Shown one piece after another: positions 62,321-64,000 of a DNA stretch of 64,000 nucleotides (its first letter is position 1; each line of letters starts with the position of its first letter). The stretch covers positions 1 to 64,000 of the forward strand of contig SUVT01000003.1 in NCBI GenBank assembly GCA_015061845.1, written 5' to 3'. The translations under genes were made by a program, and so were the position numbers. The notes under the pieces were generated by a model, which had not been told where the DNA came from, did no database searches, and saw nothing but the letters and a program-made list of their open reading frames with translations. Source of the stretch: Lentisphaerota bacterium (GTDB lineage Bacteria; Verrucomicrobiota; Lentisphaeria; Victivallales; UBA1829).

Positions 62321-62752
62321 TCAATTATCCTCTTCGTCTTCTTCCCATTCAAGGTCAATGTACCATTTTCCTTTGATTTTAATGAGTATAAATTCGTCAT
62401 CGTCATACAGATCTTCTATGACTTTATTCATATTCTTTTTGGCAAGATTGATTTCTTTTTTGTAATCCGTTCTCAATTCATAGCAAAACGCCTTTCTGAA
62501 TTCAGCGGGAGTCATTTTTTCTTCAGAAGCATTGCTTTCGAGAACTGCCAGCGTTGTCGGCGCAAAACAATCCCAGAGCATATCTGTATTGCTGTCGGCG
62601 AGCGCAAGAAGAAAGGACTTTATAATCATCTGCCTGGATGAATGATCTGCTTTCTTAGCCGCAAGAACAGTTGTCTGTTTTGTTGTCTGTCCCATGACGG
62701 GGAATGTACAGATACAACCGAGAAGAAGAAAAATCAAAGCTGTTTTTTTCAT
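62321..62752 (-). CDS. Secreted W-x-C module protein, paralogue 2
   Basis: 143 residues with signal peptide (MKKTALIFLLLGCICTFPVMGQ). The module reads MIIKSFLLALADSNTDMLWDCFAPTTLAVLE, followed by EFRKAFCYELRTDYKKE and a C-terminal IKIKGKWYIDLEWE. The tail is very acidic (EEDEEDN). The second cysteine (AFCYE) matches a cysteine at the same place in paralogue 1 (LFCQE), so a disulfide with the WDC cysteine is plausible in the periplasm. It starts 10 bases after the stop of the two-module lipoprotein. Confidence 0.75.
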   Translation of the reverse strand: MKKTALIFLLLGCICTFPVMGQTTKQTTVLAAKKADHSSRQMIIKSFLLALADSNTDMLWDCFAPTTLAVLESNASEEKMTPAEFRKAFCYELRTDYKKEINLAKKNMNKVIEDLYDDDEFILIKIKGKWYIDLEWEEDEEDN

Positions 62753-62761
62753 AAGATCTCC

Positions 62762-63517
62762 TTATATTTTTTTAGGATGATAATACCATTTTCCCCGGAC
62801 TTGAATAATCGGGGCTTTCTTCAAAAATTCTGCTTTTGCCTTTTCTGCGTCAAACTGATATTTTTCCAGAAGTTTTTCAATTTCCGGTTTGTGTTCATTG
62901 ACAAAATTTTTCTTGATATCGTAAAGATCCAAGCCTTTATTTTTTTCTGCTTTGCGGAGTTTTTCCTGCATTTCGTAAGAAAGACAATCCCAGACAAGAT
63001 CATAGTTTGACGATAACACACCGCTCAGGAAATTATCTCCCAGAGCTGCTTTGCTTGAGTGATTCGCAAGAGATTTGTAAACCGATCCCCGTGATTTTCG
63101 TTTTACCAAAGAACCTTCCAGATCCAGATACCATAAGTTTTCGATTTTTTTGACAGGATAAAGTTTCCCATTAAACATCTCTGCCATGATTTTTTTCTGG
63201 TTGAATTGATGTTTACTCATTAATCTCTGGAAATCTTTATTAAACTTTGCAAAGAAGTCCTTTTTGAATTTTTCCAGATCTCCTTTGGCAGACTGCTTCA
63301 AAATCTTTTGTGTATTCGGGGAAAGACAATTCCAGAAAAGCTCCGGTTTATTATGCATTGCCGCATAGATAACTGCCTTTGCTGTACCTTCTCTTGTGGT
63401 AAGATCTGGCTCATTTGTCTTATATTGCTCTTCTTCCTGATCAGAACATCCTGCAGTGAAAAAAATCATGCAGGCTGCAAGTATTATTGAGAAAATTCCT
63501 GAAATCTTTCTTGGCAT
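62762..63517 (-). CDS. Lipoprotein with two W-x-C modules, paralogue 3
   Basis: 251 residues from ATG 63517; the frame to 63547 overlaps the upstream gene and lacks a signal at its start. Signal and lipobox FTAGC (about residue 23) predict a lipoprotein. Module one: AKAVIYAAMHNKPELFWNCLSPNTQKIL, ending KIENLWYLDLEG. Module two: NFLSGVLSSNYDLVWDCLSYEMQEKL, ending IQVRGKWYYHPKK. The internal duplication shows the module is the evolutionary unit of this cluster. No function is known. Confidence 0.75.
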   Translation of the reverse strand: MPRKISGIFSIILAACMIFFTAGCSDQEEEQYKTNEPDLTTREGTAKAVIYAAMHNKPELFWNCLSPNTQKILKQSAKGDLEKFKKDFFAKFNKDFQRLMSKHQFNQKKIMAEMFNGKLYPVKKIENLWYLDLEGSLVKRKSRGSVYKSLANHSSKAALGDNFLSGVLSSNYDLVWDCLSYEMQEKLRKAEKNKGLDLYDIKKNFVNEHKPEIEKLLEKYQFDAEKAKAEFLKKAPIIQVRGKWYYHPKKI

Positions 63518-63543
63518 ATTTGTCTCTCTCCGGATAAATCTTT

Positions 63544-64000
63544 TCATTTTCTGAACGTGTTTTGGAAGTCAATGTAATTCTTATTGTCTTTGGTCACCCA
63601 ACTTTTTCCGATGTCTCTTCCAACAGCATTGACCAATTCGTCCATATCCTCTTCCACTTCATAAAATTTTTCCAGATATGATTTTCTTAAATCATTACAG
63701 ATTTCCTGCTTAAATTCGTTCATATCTTTCCCCGAATATTTTGCTGAGTCTTCCAGAATTTTCTTCGTATCATCAGAAAAACAGATCCACATGATTTCCG
63801 GTTCGTTATTGATCACTGCTTGAGTGAACGTTCTAACAGTTCCTTTTTTCGTGGAAAGGTTGACTTTCATCTTTTTTTCTTCAGGAGATTCTGATATATT
63901 TTTTTCAGAAGGAAAAATCATATTCCTTATTTTTTTATAATGACGTTTCACCATAATGATGCCGGAAAGACATACTATAATCAGAATGCCTGTGATAATT
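63544..64000 (-). CDS. W-x-C module protein, paralogue 4, 5' end cut by window edge
   Basis: An ATG at 63954 is not the true start: the frame stays open to base 64000 and codes IITGILIIVCLSGIIM just before it, a hydrophobic segment that must be the end of a signal or membrane helix. The visible part then has a basic stretch (KRHYKKIRN) and the module TVRTFTQAVINNEPEIMWICFSDDTKKILE, ending SWVTKDNKNYIDFQN. The cysteine in QEICNDL matches the second cysteine of the paralogues. It overlaps the next frame only if that gene used its longer start. Confidence 0.7.
   Translation of the reverse strand, partial: IITGILIIVCLSGIIMVKRHYKKIRNMIFPSEKNISESPEEKKMKVNLSTKKGTVRTFTQAVINNEPEIMWICFSDDTKKILEDSAKYSGKDMNEFKQEICNDLRKSYLEKFYEVEEDMDELVNAVGRDIGKSWVTKDNKNYIDFQNTFRK

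Overview
The window reads as a stretch of chromosome from an anaerobic, glycan-degrading member of the PVC group, most likely Lentisphaerota (Victivallales-like). This is inferred from several signs: a pseudopilin with both the prepilin signal and the C-terminal H-X9-DG signature, secreted right-handed beta-helix proteins next to a GntR/LacI-type sugar sensor, a GH9 glycosidase, and a rubredoxin / flavodiiron / desulfoferrodoxin set typical of strict anaerobes. Most genes lie on the minus strand in tight runs with 1-8 bp overlaps. No rRNA, tRNA, CRISPR array, integrase or transposase was seen.

Layout. 1-3.1 kb: a GH9 glycosidase cut by the window edge and a small secreted protein. 3.1-9.1 kb: one run with three flavin/iron-sulfur subunits resembling the Sporomusa-type (Stn) electron-bifurcating transhydrogenase, then ychF and hpt. 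9.3-14.6 kb: six overlapping genes ribE, TIM-barrel protein, uup, mazG, cysK and a cysteine-cluster protein. 14.7-18.8 kb: a clan-A glycosidase, tsaC, queD and fba. 18.9-22.6 kb: a sugar ABC ATPase and permease followed by a broken GH20-like gene. 22.6-29.8 kb: a BtuF-like binding protein, ilvC, an OppA-like lipoprotein and two GT-C-like membrane proteins. 29.8-43.5 kb: adk-map-infA, pssA-psd, yebC-ruvC, mreB, lysA, ruvA, nadC, a YmdB-like phosphoesterase and a GT2-GtrA fusion. 43.5-45.4 kb: the oxygen-defence operon. 45.5-50.3 kb: FHA protein, ftsH, DUF167 protein and a lipoprotein. 50.7-55.8 kb: regulator, pseudopilin and two beta-helix paralogues. 56.2-61.7 kb: tig, clpP, clpX, a Nif3-like protein and proA. 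61.8-64 kb: four tandem genes of an unrecognised secreted family sharing a W-x-C-[FL]-[AS] module.

The metabolic genes fit a fermentative anaerobe that balances NADH, NADPH and ferredoxin pools, makes its own amino acids (ilvC, lysA, cysK, proA), builds phosphatidylethanolamine (pssA, psd), and detoxifies oxygen and superoxide by reduction.

The most unusual signals are sequence elements. A 145-bp hairpin-rich segment sits in frame inside the pseudopilin gene, flanked by a 23-bp direct repeat that is the FTLIELLV-coding DNA itself. Two intergenic nested palindromes lie at 50500-50590 and 59514-59639. At several places an intrinsic terminator abuts the start of the next gene on the same strand.
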